A stretch of 64,000 nt of DNA from Ashinkailepas kermadecensis (GCA_034440615.1 JAOTOM010005125.1:604501-668500), one strand, 5' to 3'; shown: positions 22,894-34,611, counted from the stretch's first letter. Numbers and translations are program-made. The notes: generated by a model not told the origin, from the sequence alone.

Positions 22894-23499
22894 GGTGGTT
22901 TTTGTTTCACGTCGCCGGAACTCTCCGTTGGGAAATGCCAGGGGGAGGCACGTTGTCAGGATGGGGCACTGTGGGAACGTGCCGAAGTGAAACGTGTTGT
23001 AGTCGAAAATCCAGTTGTACCAGAACTGTCCAAAGCTTGTGGGAGGGGCGAACGCCAATTTGTGGTCGCATCTTTCCGGGAAGCTCGTCCAAAGTTGAGA
23101 GGGCCGCTGCATTATCTGCCCCCCCTCCCTCCATCTCCGGGTCCCGTGTCCTTGCTGTAACCAGACAAAGCTAACTGATGCCGACAGATAAGTACGTGGG
23201 GGAGCGCATACGCAAGGGTTAAGACTTCAGGTCAGCTTGAAAATTGTGTGTGGTTGCAACTTACATCCCAATCATCTGTTCCGGTTCTTACATCCCAATC
23301 ATCTGTTCCGGTTCTCCGCACTGTTCCCTCCCATACGCTTTTATGAGTAGCCTTCTGGTAAACGTGATCACCCGCCCACTTTCATGTGATATCTTGGCAC
23401 ATATCTTGGCGCAATCGCTGAATATCTTGGCGCAATCTGCCTTGGCCTGCCCAATGCAATACCGTGCCATCGCATGCCTACGTCTCCATGGCATTGTTC
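22894..23499. other. Unique spacer with small duplications
   Basis: A 27-bp direct duplication containing ACATCCCAATCATCTGTTCC lies at about 23260-23313, and ATCTTGGCGCAATC-type units recur three times at 23392-23440. No gene recognised. Confidence 0.5.
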
Positions 23500-23880
23500 A
23501 GGAGCGGAAATAGGAGGGTCCTGGGGGAGGGGGGCATGTGTCGCTCCCCATGGAAAGGTGGCGCTCTTCTGACCGGGACAAGACACCCCTCTGGGAAAGT
23601 TTCAATGCATCCTCACCTCTGCTCGGCCGATGTTCCAGCCAAAGGTGCCGAAAGGTTCTTCTCAGCGGAAAGGTTCTTCCCTGAGATGAAAAGGCGCCCT
23701 TTCAGTACTCTGGAGTGCACTCCACCCCATCCATTCCCCGTACCCACCCGCTCAACGAATTTTCAGCCGAAGGTGTCCCTCTGAGGCTTCAGCAGTGGCA
23801 CCTCTCTGAAGGATTCCACAGTGGCGCCCCTCCAGACGAGCTGCCCATGGAAATGCCTGGATCCGCCCGTGGCGTGCGTC
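23500..23880. mobile_element. Dispersed element, family A copy 1
   Basis: Shares with 40745-41150, in the same order: GGGGCATGTG, CGAAAGGTGG or GGAAAGGTGG with CTCYTCTGA, GGCACCCC-like stretch, CGCTCAACGAAT, GCCGAAGGTG or GCTGAAGGCG, CAGACGAG and CCTGGATCCG near the right end. The right end CTGGATCCGCC matches the terminal repeat of the short elements at 9.4 and 36.2 kb. No coding capacity seen; likely non-autonomous. Confidence 0.65.
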
Positions 23881-24439
23881 ATAAAACATCGGCAACCGTT
23901 GTATAACTCGCCACTCAATTGGACTGCAGGCGTCGTGCGCCGCTTTCAACTCGCGAACAATTCCTCTTCCGGCCGCCAACCCGCACCGATAACGCCGACT
24001 GTCGGCAGCGACGCTGGCTCTCGCGCCTCGACCCGCAGATACGACACAATTCTGCCGGCACGAGCGAGCTCCACGCTCGTAAGTTCACCCTGGAAACGTC
24101 AGATAACGCGACCGATCGCCGGCCGGCCGCCCATCAGCTGACTGCCGGCAGTCAGCTGTCGCCTACCCGCCGCGCGAACGCCGGTGGAGCGCGTGTCGGT
24201 CTGCGACAAATTGTGGCACATCAGCGCCGCTGAGCGACACTAATGGTGCCGATGCGTCAGGCTCCTCAGAGGGCAGCTACAGAATCGGCGGAGGGCGTTG
24301 GCGGAGGCTGCGGCCGGTGTCTGCCTCTGGTCTGTGTGGGAAGCGGCGCGACGTGCGGCTCGTCGCGAGCCTGAACGGCAGTTAGTTTTGATTGACAGAG
24401 GAGACCGGCAGCCAGCGCGTGTCAATTATCGTCCGGCGG
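23881..24439. other. CpG-rich unique spacer
   Basis: GC- and CpG-rich, with frames open on the plus strand (106 and 104 codons) that resemble no family I know. TCAGCTGACTGCCGGCAGTCAGCTG at 24136-24160 is a near-palindrome holding two CAGCTG sites. Confidence 0.45.
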
Positions 24440-24890
24440 ATCACTATAGGAGAACCGCTGGGCTGCTGGATCATTGGAGGATCATTCGAGGACGATTGTG
24501 CCATTGTAGAACCATTGGGCCACTGGATCAGTGATGGACCATTGGATGCCCATCGTACTATTGTAGGACCATTTTGCATAGGACCATTGAACCATTTGAC
24601 CATTGGACAACCATTATACCATTGGATGACCGTTGTACCATTGGATGGCCATTGCACCTTTAAACCATTAAATAATCATTGTACAACTAGATCATTGGAT
24701 GACCATTAGATCACTGTGGGATCATTGGTTCACTGTATCATTTGTGTGCTATTAAAGTATCATTGAACCATTGGAGGGCAATTGTACCGCTGGAGTACCA
24801 CTAGACCACTGGAAGACCATTGGACCACTGGAGGACCAATGGACCACTGGAGGACCATTGGACCACTGGAAGACCATTGAACCACTGGAG
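24440..24890. repeat. Degenerate ACCATTGGA-type array
   Basis: Irregular units built from GACCATTGGACCACTGGAG and shorter ACCATTG forms, about 21 bp on the right (24790-24885) and more diverged to the left. Probably an old array with a younger right edge. Confidence 0.85.
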
Positions 24891-25450
24891 GACCTGAAGA
24901 GGACGGGAGGTGGAGCCAGCAAATCATACTGGGATGGGGCGGCCTCGAACAGTGGCCAAGTGCTTGGGACAAATATAAATTTCTATGCAATTCTTTTTAA
25001 ACAAAACATTATCGCGTTTCGATACATGTTGGAATAATACTAGCCTAAGCCAGCATTCACTCTCTAAAATGTTACTGTAATAGAAGGAAGCGCCGAAAAC
25101 TCAATGATTTCAGAAAATTATCTTCATTTGATGGAACATGCTCCCCTCCTACCCATCATGTAGAACAATTCCAGCAGTTCCATCCGCCCTCCCTCCCACA
25201 AGGAGTGCTGATTGTAACCCCGATGAAGCTGATATTGAGTTCCCTCGACTATCTTCACAACGTGCAGCAATGATTGAGCAATGAACAACGTACAGCAATG
25301 AGCAATCCTGCATTCTTCGACTCACATTCGCGCCGAATGAAAATGTTCGACGTCATATGGGAACTTCCACTTCAACTTGATATTGGGACTTGAAACTGGG
25401 AAGAGTAGGGCCTCACAGATACTATCAGCTAGAAGAGCTCGGCTTCACTG
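24891..25450. other. Unique spacer, no gene seen
   Basis: Moderately AT-rich. A short echo of ACGTRCAGCAATGA occurs twice near 25265. Nothing else recognised. Confidence 0.5.
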
Positions 25451-25509
25451 CATGTTGCCTGGCAACATGACGCGTGTTGCCTGGCAACATGACGCATGTT
25501 GCCAGGGAG
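25451..25509. repeat. Tandem X-box-like palindromes
   Basis: GTTGCCTGGCAAC, a perfect inverted repeat with a 1-nt centre, occurs at 25454-25466 and 25476-25488 inside a 22-bp unit, and a half copy GTTGCCAGG follows at 25498. The motif resembles RFX X-box sites. Whether anything binds is unknown. Confidence 0.6.
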
Positions 25510-25800
25510 ATGAGTCGTGCCGTGAAACCTAAAATTGCTGGAAAATATGGTACCCGTTCGGCCCAGGGCAGAAAGCACTCGGCAGCCTAGATCACCTAGG
25601 TATTCTCTAAAATATCTAGATAACCTTTGGTATGGCACATCAAGTTTGCGTGGGAAAATTGAGCCGGGATCTGGATATGAATAAATAGTTTTCTCAGCTG
25701 GCCATTCCTCGTGGAATGAAAATGTGTTGCCTGAGTGACAACAAATTGTGCCAATGCCAGGTACTACGCCACCGAAAACATTACTGGGCACAATCCCTTC
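25510..25800. other. Unique spacer, no gene seen
   Basis: A 120-codon minus frame (25429-25791) covers this stretch and the X-box-like repeats. No motif recognised. Confidence 0.4.
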
Positions 25801-26998
25801 ACCACTTAATGTGCGCCACTTAATGTGCGCCTCTCAATGTACGCCTCTCAATGTGCGCCACTTAATGTGCGCCTCTCAATGTGCGCCACTTAATGTGCGC
25901 CACTTAATGTGCGCCTCTCAATGTACGCCTCTCAATGTGCGCCACTTAATGTGCGCCTCTCAATGTGCGCCACTTAATGTGCGCCACTTAATGTGCGCCT
26001 CTCAATGTGCGCCTCTCAATGTACGCCTCTCAATGTGCGCCACTTAATGTACGCCACTTCATGTGCACCACTTAATGTGCGCCTCTCAATGTACGCCTCT
26101 CAATGTGCGCCACTTAATGTGCGCCTCTCAATGTACGCCTCTCAATGTGCGCCACTTAATGTGCGCCTCTCAATGTACGCCTCTCAATGTGCGCCACTTA
26201 ATGTGCGCCTCTCAATGTACGCCTCTCAATGTGCGCCACTTAATGTGCGCCTCTCAATGTGCGCCTCTCAATGTGCGCCACTTAATGTGCGCCTCTCAAT
26301 GTACGCCTCTCAATGTGCGCCACTTAATGTACGCCACTTAATGTGCGCCTCTCAATGTACGCCTCTCAATGTGCGCCACTTAATGTGCGCCTCTCAATGT
26401 GCGCCTCTCAATGTGCGCCACTTAATGTGCGCCTCTCAATGTACGCCTCTCAATGTGCGCCACTTAATGTGCGCCTCTCAATGTACGCCTCTCAATGTGC
26501 GCCACTTAATGTACGCCACTTCATGTGCACCACTTAATGTGCGCCTCTCAATGTACGCCTCTCAATGTGCGCCACTTAATGTGCGCCACTTAATGTGCGC
26601 CACTTAATGTACGCCACTTAATGTGCGCCTCTCAATGTACGCCTCTCAATGTGCGCCACTTAATGTACGCCACTTAATGTGCGCCTCTCAATGTACGCCT
26701 CTCAATGTGCGCCACTTAATGTACGCCACTGCATGTGCACCACTTAATGTGCGCCTCTCAATGTACGCCTCTCAATGTGCGCCACTTAATGTGCGCCTCT
26801 CAATGTACGTCTCTCAATGTGCGCCACTTAATGTACGCCACTTAATGTGCGCCTCTCAATGTGCGCCTGTCAATGTGCGCCTCTCAATGTACGCCTCTCA
26901 ATGTACGCCTCTCAACGTGCGCCTCTCAATGTGAGCCTCTCAATGTGAGCCTCTCAATGTGCGCCTCTCAATGTGCGCCTCTCAATGTGCGCCACTCG
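25801..26998. repeat. 14-bp minisatellite with higher-order structure, about 85 copies
   Basis: Three monomer types, CACTTAATGTGCGC, CTCTCAATGTACGC and CTCTCAATGTGCGC, mostly in that order, making a 42-bp trimer. Rare marker monomers (CACTTCATGTGCAC at 26055 and 26517, CACTGCATGTGCAC at 26727) are spaced 462 and 210 bp apart, exact multiples of 14, showing block duplication above the trimer level. Stop-free on plus, producing false ORFs of up to 204 codons. Confidence 0.97.
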
Positions 26999-27334
26999 AC
27001 GCCACAGACACGCAATTAATTGGCATCATTCACAGCGCTCCGACGTTGTTTAATGCCATTTGCGTCCGGTGCTGGTGTCCGGCACCTGTGGCACACATCT
27101 CCCTGGGAAACACCTGCGGCAGGATTAGTTCCAGGCCTGCCTGCCGCAATGTATCTGGCGCCCGAAGGCGTCCAATGACACCTGTATATGCCGCAAGTGT
27201 GGGCATAGAAGTAGACACGTGAGAATGGAAGGATTCGTATATGCAGGACACAAAGCGGTTGCGCCAACACAAATTATGACCCTGTTTCCTGCCGAAGACT
27301 CCCTGCTTCACCACGGTTTTCATCAGAATGTGCC

Positions 27335-27381
<47 letters not shown>

Positions 27382-27707
27382 AAATAAATATGTCTGTGTG
27401 ACTATATCCAGAGTACCCACACTCTGCAACACCGGAGAGAACCCGACGTCCCCGCAGCATTTCGGCATTCGGTCGCCAGATATGTCACGTGATGTTCACA
27501 CAGACACACCACCTCTCTCGGGTGGCGCCCCCCCCCCCTCTCTCTGGACGAGGACCACCGCCAGGAGCCGATGATTGAACCACAGAGTGGCGTTTATCCT
27601 TTATCGCGGCGCCGCAGCAGAGGATGTGGCCGCGCCGCTGCCACTGGAGATAACACGCTCTGCGCCGGGAGTGATGGCCAGCAGTGGACAGTCGTCACCG
27701 CCGGGCG
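26999..27707. other. Unique spacer with AT microsatellite
   Basis: An AT dinucleotide tract lies at about 27341-27379 and a C-run at 27528-27537. The remainder is unique without recognised genes. Confidence 0.5.
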
Positions 27708-28825
27708 TAGCCAGCTGATGGACATAGCCAGCTGACGGACACAGCCAGCTGATGGGCATAGCCAGCTGACGGACATAGCCAGCTGATGGACATAGCCAGC
27801 TGACGGACATAGCCAGCTGACGGACATAGCCAGCTGACGGACATAGCCAGCTGATGGACATAGCCAGCTGATGGACATAGCCAGCTGACGGACATAGCCA
27901 GCTGACGGACATAGCCAGCTGACGGACATAGCCAGCTGACGGACATAGCCAGCTGACGGACATAGCCAGCTGACGGACATAGCCAGCTGACGGACATAGC
28001 CAGCTGACGGGCATAACCAGCTGACGGACATAGCCAGCTGACGGACATAGCCAGCTGACGGACATAGCCAGCTGACGGACATAGCCAGCTGACGGACATA
28101 GCCAGCTGACGGACATAGCCAGCTGACGGACATAGCCAGCTGACGGACATAGCCAGCTGACGGACATAGCCAGCTGACGGACATAGCCAGCTGACGGACA
28201 TAGCCAGCTGACGGGCATAACCAGCTGACGGACATAGCCAGCTGACGGACATAGCCAGCTGACGGACATAGCCAGCTGACGGACATAGCCAGCTGACGGG
28301 CATAACCAGCTGATGGACATAACCAGCTGATGGACATAGCCAGCTGACGGACATAGCCAGCTGACGGACATAGCCAGCTGACGGACATAGCCAGCTGACG
28401 GACATAGCCAGCTGACGGACATAGCCAGCTGACGGACATAGCCAGCTGACGGACATAGCCAGCTGACGGACATAGCCAGCTGACGGACATAGCCAGCTGA
28501 CGGACATAGCCAGCTGATGGACATAGCCAGCTGATGGACATAACCAGCTGATGGACATAGCCAGCTGACGGACACAGCCAGCTGACGGGCATAACCAGCT
28601 GACGGACACAGCCAGCTGACGGGCATAGCCAGCTGATGGACATAGCCAGCTGACGGACATAGCCAGCTGACGGACATAGCCAGCTGACGGACATAGCCAG
28701 CTGACGGACATAGCCAGCTGACGGACATAGCCAGCTGACGGACATAGCCAGCTGATGGACATAGCCAGCTGATGGACGTAGCCAGCTGATGGACATAGCA
28801 AGCTGACGGACGTAGTCAGCTGCAG
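27708..28825. repeat. 17-bp minisatellite with CAGCTG, about 64 copies
   Basis: Unit TAGCCAGCTGACGGACA, with GATGG for GACGG and GGGCATAAC variants clustered. CAGCTGACGG is shared with the 19-bp array at 9.7 kb. All three minus frames are open for 368-400 codons because a 17-bp unit cycles through every frame; this is not coding evidence. Confidence 0.97.
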
Positions 28826-29015
28826 CCAGCTATAGCCGAGACACGAATAAGTTAGCTGCTCACTTTTCCCGCAAATTCACTCCCACAAGCATTCAGTTTA
28901 AACTTGTTTGCGATAATATCCTGAAAGGTCCCAGTGGAAACCCAAGAAATCACGTCCGTCCCAATGGTGACCACGGCCGTGTGGAAGCTGGCCCGGCCAC
29001 CCATTGGGCGGCAGC

Positions 29016-29325
29016 GTCACCAGCATCATCACCCCAACATCATCACCCCACGTCATCACCCCGGCGTCATCACCACAATATCATCACCCCAGCATCATCG
29101 CCCCACGTCATCACCCCAGCGTCATCATCACAGTATCATCACCCCACGTCATCACCCCAGCGTCATCATCACAGTATCATCACCCCAGTATCATCACCCC
29201 AGCATCATCACCCCAACGTCATCACCCCAGCGTCATCACCACAGTATCATCACCCCAGCATCACGACCCCAGCGTCATCACCCCAGCGTCATCACCCCAG
29301 TATCACCACCCAGCGTCACCCTGCC
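29016..29325. repeat. 14-15 bp CATCACCCCAGYRT array, about 21 copies
   Basis: Units CATCACCCCAGCGT, CATCACCCCAGTAT, CATCACCACAGTAT and CATCATCACAGTAT in mixed order, with larger blocks duplicated (29125-29180). Confidence 0.92.
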
Positions 29326-29849
29326 TCAGTGCTCCAGGTGTCGAGCAGCACTGACAGCTCGCCGTGTTCTGTGCTGTGACCTCGTGTCCTTCTGATGCTG
29401 ACCAGCGCCCACATCACTTCCGACCCGTCCAGGCGGCGTCCCTCGGTGCTGTTCTGGCGACGATTCTTGCGTGGGCCAACTGCGGCGACTAATGGAGTTC
29501 TTATCATGGAGCGTCGTCTTCAGCGATACACACCACGCACTGGCACGCATGGCATGCACATTTGGTAGCACAACAGCGCCATGTGGACGGTGCCCACGAC
29601 TTTAGGGGGGGGGGGGGAATGATTTTCAGAGGCGTGCCGGACCATAAAGGTCATTTGCGCCGCCTGCCCACGACTTGAAGCCCGGCACCGCATTCATCCG
29701 CCTCTGGATGGCCGTCTGAGGTATGGGCGGGCGCAGCATGACCGCGGAAGGCGCCCTGAAGCCCAAACAACTAAAGCTATATAACTAACTAACTACCGCT
29801 CTTGCGCTTTGTGGGATGCACGCAATCTTCTGAAATCGGTTGCCTGACG
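29326..29849. other. Unique spacer, no gene seen
   Basis: A G-run at 29608-29618. Nothing else recognised. Confidence 0.5.
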
Positions 29850-30172
29850 ATATTACCATATTCCTATTATTATTAGTCCTATTATTATGATGCTTAATAT
29901 TATTATTCCTATTATTATTCCTAGTATTATTATTCCTAGTATTATTATTCCTATTATTATTATTCCTCTTACTATTGTTCCTATTATTATTATTACTTAA
30001 TATTATTAGTTGTATTATTATCATTATTCTTATTATTAGCTTCCATAAGGTTATTACTCCTATTATTACTATTATTCCTAATATTATGACTCCTAATATC
30101 ATTATTCCCATTCTTATTATTCCTTTTACTATTGTTCCTGTTCTTTATCCTTCATATTATTATTATCCTATT
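29850..30172. repeat. ATT-rich interrupted microsatellite
   Basis: TATTATTATTCCTA-like units, degenerate, about 320 bp, and among the most AT-rich parts of the window. A SINE inserted at its right end. Confidence 0.9.
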
Positions 30173-30188
30173 CCTGGCAAACCGACGG

Positions 30189-30355
30189 TGGTGGAGGCTT
30201 CAGGCTGGGTTTTACGACGCGTCGACCGTTGGGTCACACAGCGTCGCCAGTCCCTCACTCCAATGGGTGGCGGGCGAACAGCAGCGACAGGTGGGACTCG
30301 AACCCACAACCTTTCGGTTGGAAGTCGCACATCCTACCCCTCCAGACTACTCCCC
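30189..30355 (-). mobile_element. tRNA-derived SINE with 16-bp TSD
   Basis: Flanked by CCTGGCAARCCGACGG at 30173-30188 and 30356-30371 (one mismatch). On minus the head holds GTGGGTTCGAGTCCCACC (box B) and GTCTGGAGGGGTAGGATG (box A), followed by the family body with CGACGCTGTGTGACCCAACG. It is the most diverged of the TSD-flanked full copies here. The anticodon loop reads CTTCCAA, unlike the CTCACAA of the other copies. Confidence 0.88.
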
Positions 30356-30371
30356 CCTGGCAAGCCGACGG

Positions 30372-30880
30372 CACCAACGGAATGGAGCCGGGAATGAGGT
30401 GTTTCCGTGTCCGCACCGTTACGGCACGTGCTCACACGGAGGTGTTGCCGTGTCCGCACCGTTACGGCACGTGCTCACACGGAATGGAGCCGGGAATGAG
30501 GTGTTGCCGTGTCCGCACCGTTACGGCACGTGCTCACACGGAATGGAACCGGGAATGAGGTGTTGCCGTGTCCGCACCGTTACGGCACGTGCTCACACGG
30601 AATGGAGCCGGGAATGAGGTGTTGCCGTGTCCGCACCGTTACGGCACGTGCTCACACGGAATGGAGCCGGGAATGAGGTGTTGCCGTGTCCGCACCGTTA
30701 CGGCACGTGCTCACACGGAATGGAACCGGGAATGAGGTGTTGCCGTGTCCGCACCGTTACGGCACGTGCTCACACGGAATGGAGCCGGGAATGAGGTGTT
30801 GCCGTGTCCGCACCGTTACGGCACGTGCTCACACGGAGGTGTTGCCGTGTCCGCACCGTTACGGCACGTGCTCACACGCG
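30372..30880. repeat. 59-bp minisatellite, about 8 copies
   Basis: The unit contains GGAATGRAGCCGGGAATGAG, GTGTTGCCGTGTCCGCACCG and TTACGGCACGTGCTCACAC. Copies at the two ends lack the GGAATG part, leaving about 38 bp. Each unit has a CACGTG E-box. The array begins immediately after the SINE target-site duplication. Confidence 0.95.
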
Positions 30881-31216
30881 CTACAGACGCACACGAGCTG
30901 TCGCGGCCTCCACCCCCGGATATCCGCAGCCGTCATTTGACACAAAACGACTCAGGATCCGCCACAGATCCGTCGGAGATTCACCAGAGGTTCGGGCAGC
31001 GGGCGCGCGTCCCTGCCGGCCGCGCCTCGTCGGGTCAAATCGACGCCGATCACTTATGAGTGATCGCCAATCGCTGGCGCCCCGCTCCGCCCCGCCCCAC
31101 CGCGCTCCGCCCCGCCCCTGGCGTGCCGGCCGCTCCACGTCTGTCGCGCCAACGCTGAAACGCTTCCCGTGTTTTGGCGATAACCACTGGACACCGCTGG
31201 TCGGCGTCACTGCCGG
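30881..31216. other. CpG-rich unique spacer
   Basis: GC-rich with small CCGCCCC/GCTCCGCCC echoes near 31080-31120. Frames are open on both strands, but no homology is recognised. Confidence 0.45.
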
Positions 31217-33385
31217 TCACGTGACAGGGTCGGTGTGTGTCACGTGACAGGGTCGGTGTGTGTCAGACAGGGTCGGTGTGTGTCCGACAGGGTCGGTGTG
31301 TGTCCGACAGGGTCGGTGTGTGTCAGACAGGGTCGGTGTGTGTCCGACAGGGTCGGTGTGTGTCCGACAGGGTCGGTGTGTGTCCGACAGGGTCGGTGTG
31401 TGTCCGACAGGGCCGGTGTGTGTCAGATAGGGCCGGTGTGTGTCAGACAGGGTCGGTGTGTGTCAGACAGGGTCGGTGTGTGTCCGATAGGGCCGGTGTG
31501 TGTCGCGGGGTCGGTGTGTGTCGACGGGTCGGTGTTGTCGACAGGGTCGGTGTGTGTCGACAGGGTCGGTGTGTTGACAGGGCCGGTGTGTGTCAGACAG
31601 GGTCGGTGTGTGTCAGACAGGGTCGGTGTGTGTCCGACAGGGTCGGTGTGTGTCAGACAGGGTCGGTGTGTGTCAGACAGGGTCAGTGTGTGTCCAACAG
31701 GGTCGGTGTTTGTCCGACAGGGTCGGTGTGTGTCAGACAGGGTCGGTGTGTGTCAGACAGGGTCGGTGTGTGTCAGACAGGGTCGGTGTGTGTCCGACAG
31801 GGTCGGTGTGTGTCCGACAGGGTCGGTGTGTGTCAGACAGGGTCGGTGTGTGTCCGACAGGGTCGGTGTGTGTCCGACAGGGTCGGTGTGTGTCAGACAG
31901 GGTCGGTGTGTGTCAGACAGGGTCGGTGTGTGTCAGACAGGGTCGGTGTGTGTCAGACAGGGTCGGTGTGTGTCAGACAGGGTCGGTGTTTGTCAGACAG
32001 GGTCGGTGTATGTCAGACAGGGTCGGTGTGTGTCAGACAGGGTCGGTGTGTGTCCGACAGGGTCGGTGTGTGTCAGACAGGGTCGGTGTGTGTCCGACAG
32101 GGTCGGTGTGTGTCCGACAGGGCCGGTGTGTGTCCAACAGGGTCGGTGTGTGTCAGACAGGGTCGGTGTGTGTCAGACAGGGTCGGTGTGTGTCAGACAG
32201 GATCGGTGTGTGTCAGCCAGTGTCGGTGTGTGTGAGACAGTGTCTGTGTGTGTCCGATAGGGTCGGTGTGTGTCAGACAGGGTCGGTGTGTGTCAGACAG
32301 GGTCGGTGTGTGTCAGACAGGGTCGGTGTGTGTCAGACAGGGTCGGTGTGTGTCCGACAGGGCCGGTGTGTGTCCGACAGGGTCGGTGTGTGTCAGACAG
32401 GGTCGGTGTGTGTCCGACAGGGTCGGTGTGTGTCCGACAGGGTCGGTGTGTGTCCGACAGGGTCGGTGTGTGTCAGACAGGGTCGGTGTGTGTGTCAGAC
32501 AGGGTCGGTGTGTGTCCGACAGGGTCGGTGTGTGTCCGACAGGGTCGGTGTGTGTCAGACAGGGTCGGTGTGTGTCCGACAGGGTCGGTGTGTGTCAGAC
32601 AGGGTCGGTGTGTGTCAGACAGGGTCGGTGTGTGTCCGACAGGGTCGGTGTGTGTCACAGGGTCGGTGTGTGTCCGACAGGACCGGTGTGTGTCAGACAG
32701 GATCGGTGTGTATCAGCCAGTGTCGGTGTGTGTGAGACAGGGTCGGTGTGTGTCAGACAAGGTCGGTGTGTGTCAGACAGGGTCGGTGTGTGTCAGACAG
32801 GGTCGGTGTGTGTCAGACAGGGTCGGTGTGTGTCAGACAGGGTCGGTGTGTGTCAGACAGGGTCGGTGTGTGTCCGACAGGGTCGGTGTGTGTCCGACAG
32901 GGTCGGTGTGTGTCCGACAGGGCCGGTGTGTGTCAGACAGGGTCGGTGTGTATCAGCCAGTGTCGGTGTGTGTGAGACAGGGTCGGTGTGTGTCAGACAG
33001 GGTCGGTGTGTGTCAGACAGGGTCGGTGTGTCCAGGTGACAGGGTCGGTGTGTGTCAGACAGGGTCGGTGTGTGTCCGACAGGGTCGGTGTGTGTCAGAC
33101 AGGGTCGGTGTGTGTCAGACAGGGTCGGTGTGTGTCAGACAGGGTCGGTGTGTGTCCGACAGGGCCGGTGTGTGTCAGACAGGGTCGGTGTGTGTCAGAC
33201 AGGGTCGGTGTGTGTCAGACAGGGTCGGTGTGTGTCAGACAGGGTCGGTATGTGTCAGTCAGGGTCGGTGTGTGTCAGACAGGGTCGGTGTGTCCAGGTG
33301 ACAGGGTCGGTGTGTGTCAGACAGGGTCGGTGTGTGTCAGACAGGGTCGGTGTGTGTCAGACAGGGTCGGTGTGGCCAGGTGACA
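31217..33385. repeat. 20-bp minisatellite, about 108 copies
   Basis: Unit GTGTGTCMGACAGGGTCGGT. Marker variants reveal block duplications: TCAGCCAG ends at 32220, 32720 and 32960, exactly 500 and 240 bp apart (25 and 12 units), and GTCCAGGTGACAGG recurs at about 33030 and 33292. Two or three plus frames stay open for 260-380 codons. The unit includes no stop in any plus frame. Confidence 0.98.
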
Positions 33386-33917
33386 GAGTCGTGTTTATCC
33401 GGGGTCCACCATCTGGTGGGTTCGCGGCACGAACATAGAATGGTTGGAACGAGACATCGTTGAAGCAGCACGATCCAATCCCAAAACGTAGCTACGTGAC
33501 GTAAACGAAGCGTACTTAGCGTAGCTATATTACGCTTGTGGCGCCATCTCATGAACATTTTTATAAACTTAATAAGTTGTAGAGTTTATGGAGATGCGAC
33601 TGAGGGTAGGAAAAGTATGACTTAATAGGGGAGATGTATAATACTTTCTATTCCAAGGGAAATTATTTTATCAAGGGAAGTTCTTCTTTCTCGTTATCGG
33701 AAAGCTTGTTTCGGTGCGTTCTTCCTTTCACTCGAGTAGTGCATTGTAAAAAGTTGGATATGCACCCAGATGCTCTTTGGCAAGTAGCTCATAGGACTTT
33801 TCTGGAGTAATTTTGAACAGGAGCCTCCATATGGCGGCACACTGGAGAATTAGGGTGGGGGTGGAGGAGGAAGGACTGCTCTCACAAAGTATAAAAACTA
33901 CTGATAAACACACAAAG

Positions 33918-33956
<39 letters not shown>

Positions 33957-34309
33957 ACGGGAAATAATGCTTCATTGTATGCGTTGATTAGTTCAGTGAT
34001 GTGTGCAGGCAATGTCAGTGTAAACATCAGTTTCATGTAGGAGTTGAATTCGAATAAATAGCTAACATGAAGTGTCCCATTTGCAAGGAAAACAACATAT
34101 TCATCTGTACTTTACATTCACAGGGAACCGGAAACCGAACACAATGGAGCACACAATGGAGCGAACCAACGGCAAAACGACATGTTGTTCAGTGCATAAA
34201 CGCAACTACAAATGCAATCATAAGATGCAATTCCAATCTAACGCCATGCACGGTCTGGTGTTAAGACGGCTACTGCGTCATCCATTATCCGTTATCCGTT
34301 ATCCGGCCA
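33386..34309. other. Unique spacer with AT microsatellite
   Basis: Contains an AT tract at 33919-33953. A minus-strand stretch at 33728-33840 reads FKITPEKSYELLAKEHLGA, more protein-like than its surroundings, but the frame continues into the microsatellite and I recognise no family. Confidence 0.4.
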
Positions 34310-34611
34310 TCACCATCGCCATCGCCATCACCATCACCATCACCATCACCATCACCATCACCATCTCCATCACGATCACGATCACGATCACGATCACGAT
34401 CACGATCACGATCACGATCACGATCACGATCACGATCGCCATCGCCATCGCCATCGCCATCGCCATCGCCATCGCCATCGCCATCGCCATCGCCATCGCC
34501 ATCGCCATCGCCATCGCCATCGCCATCGCCATCGCCATCGCCATCGCCATCGCCATCGCCATCTCCATCACCATCTCCATCACCATCACCATCACCATCA
34601 CCATCACCACC
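34310..34611. repeat. Hexanucleotide array in four homogeneous blocks
   Basis: Runs of (CACCAT), then (CACGAT), then (CGCCAT), then (CACCAT)/(CTCCAT), each block nearly pure. The variants spread locally, with block junctions at about 34372, 34437 and 34560. Frames are open on both strands, including an Asp-Gly repeat on minus. Confidence 0.95.

Noticed and set aside
27594..28801. Three minus-strand frames of 368-400 codons
   Set aside because: They are the same 17-bp array in three frames, with tail sequences that show no domain.
31235..33438. Cysteine/valine-rich repeat proteins of 260-380 codons
   Set aside because: Overlapping frames of the 20-bp array. No start context, no signal peptide, equal openness of alternative frames.
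33728..34036. Minus frame with FKITPEKSYELLAKEHLGA as an exon
   Set aside because: Short, no splice sites I could support, and the frame continues into an AT microsatellite.
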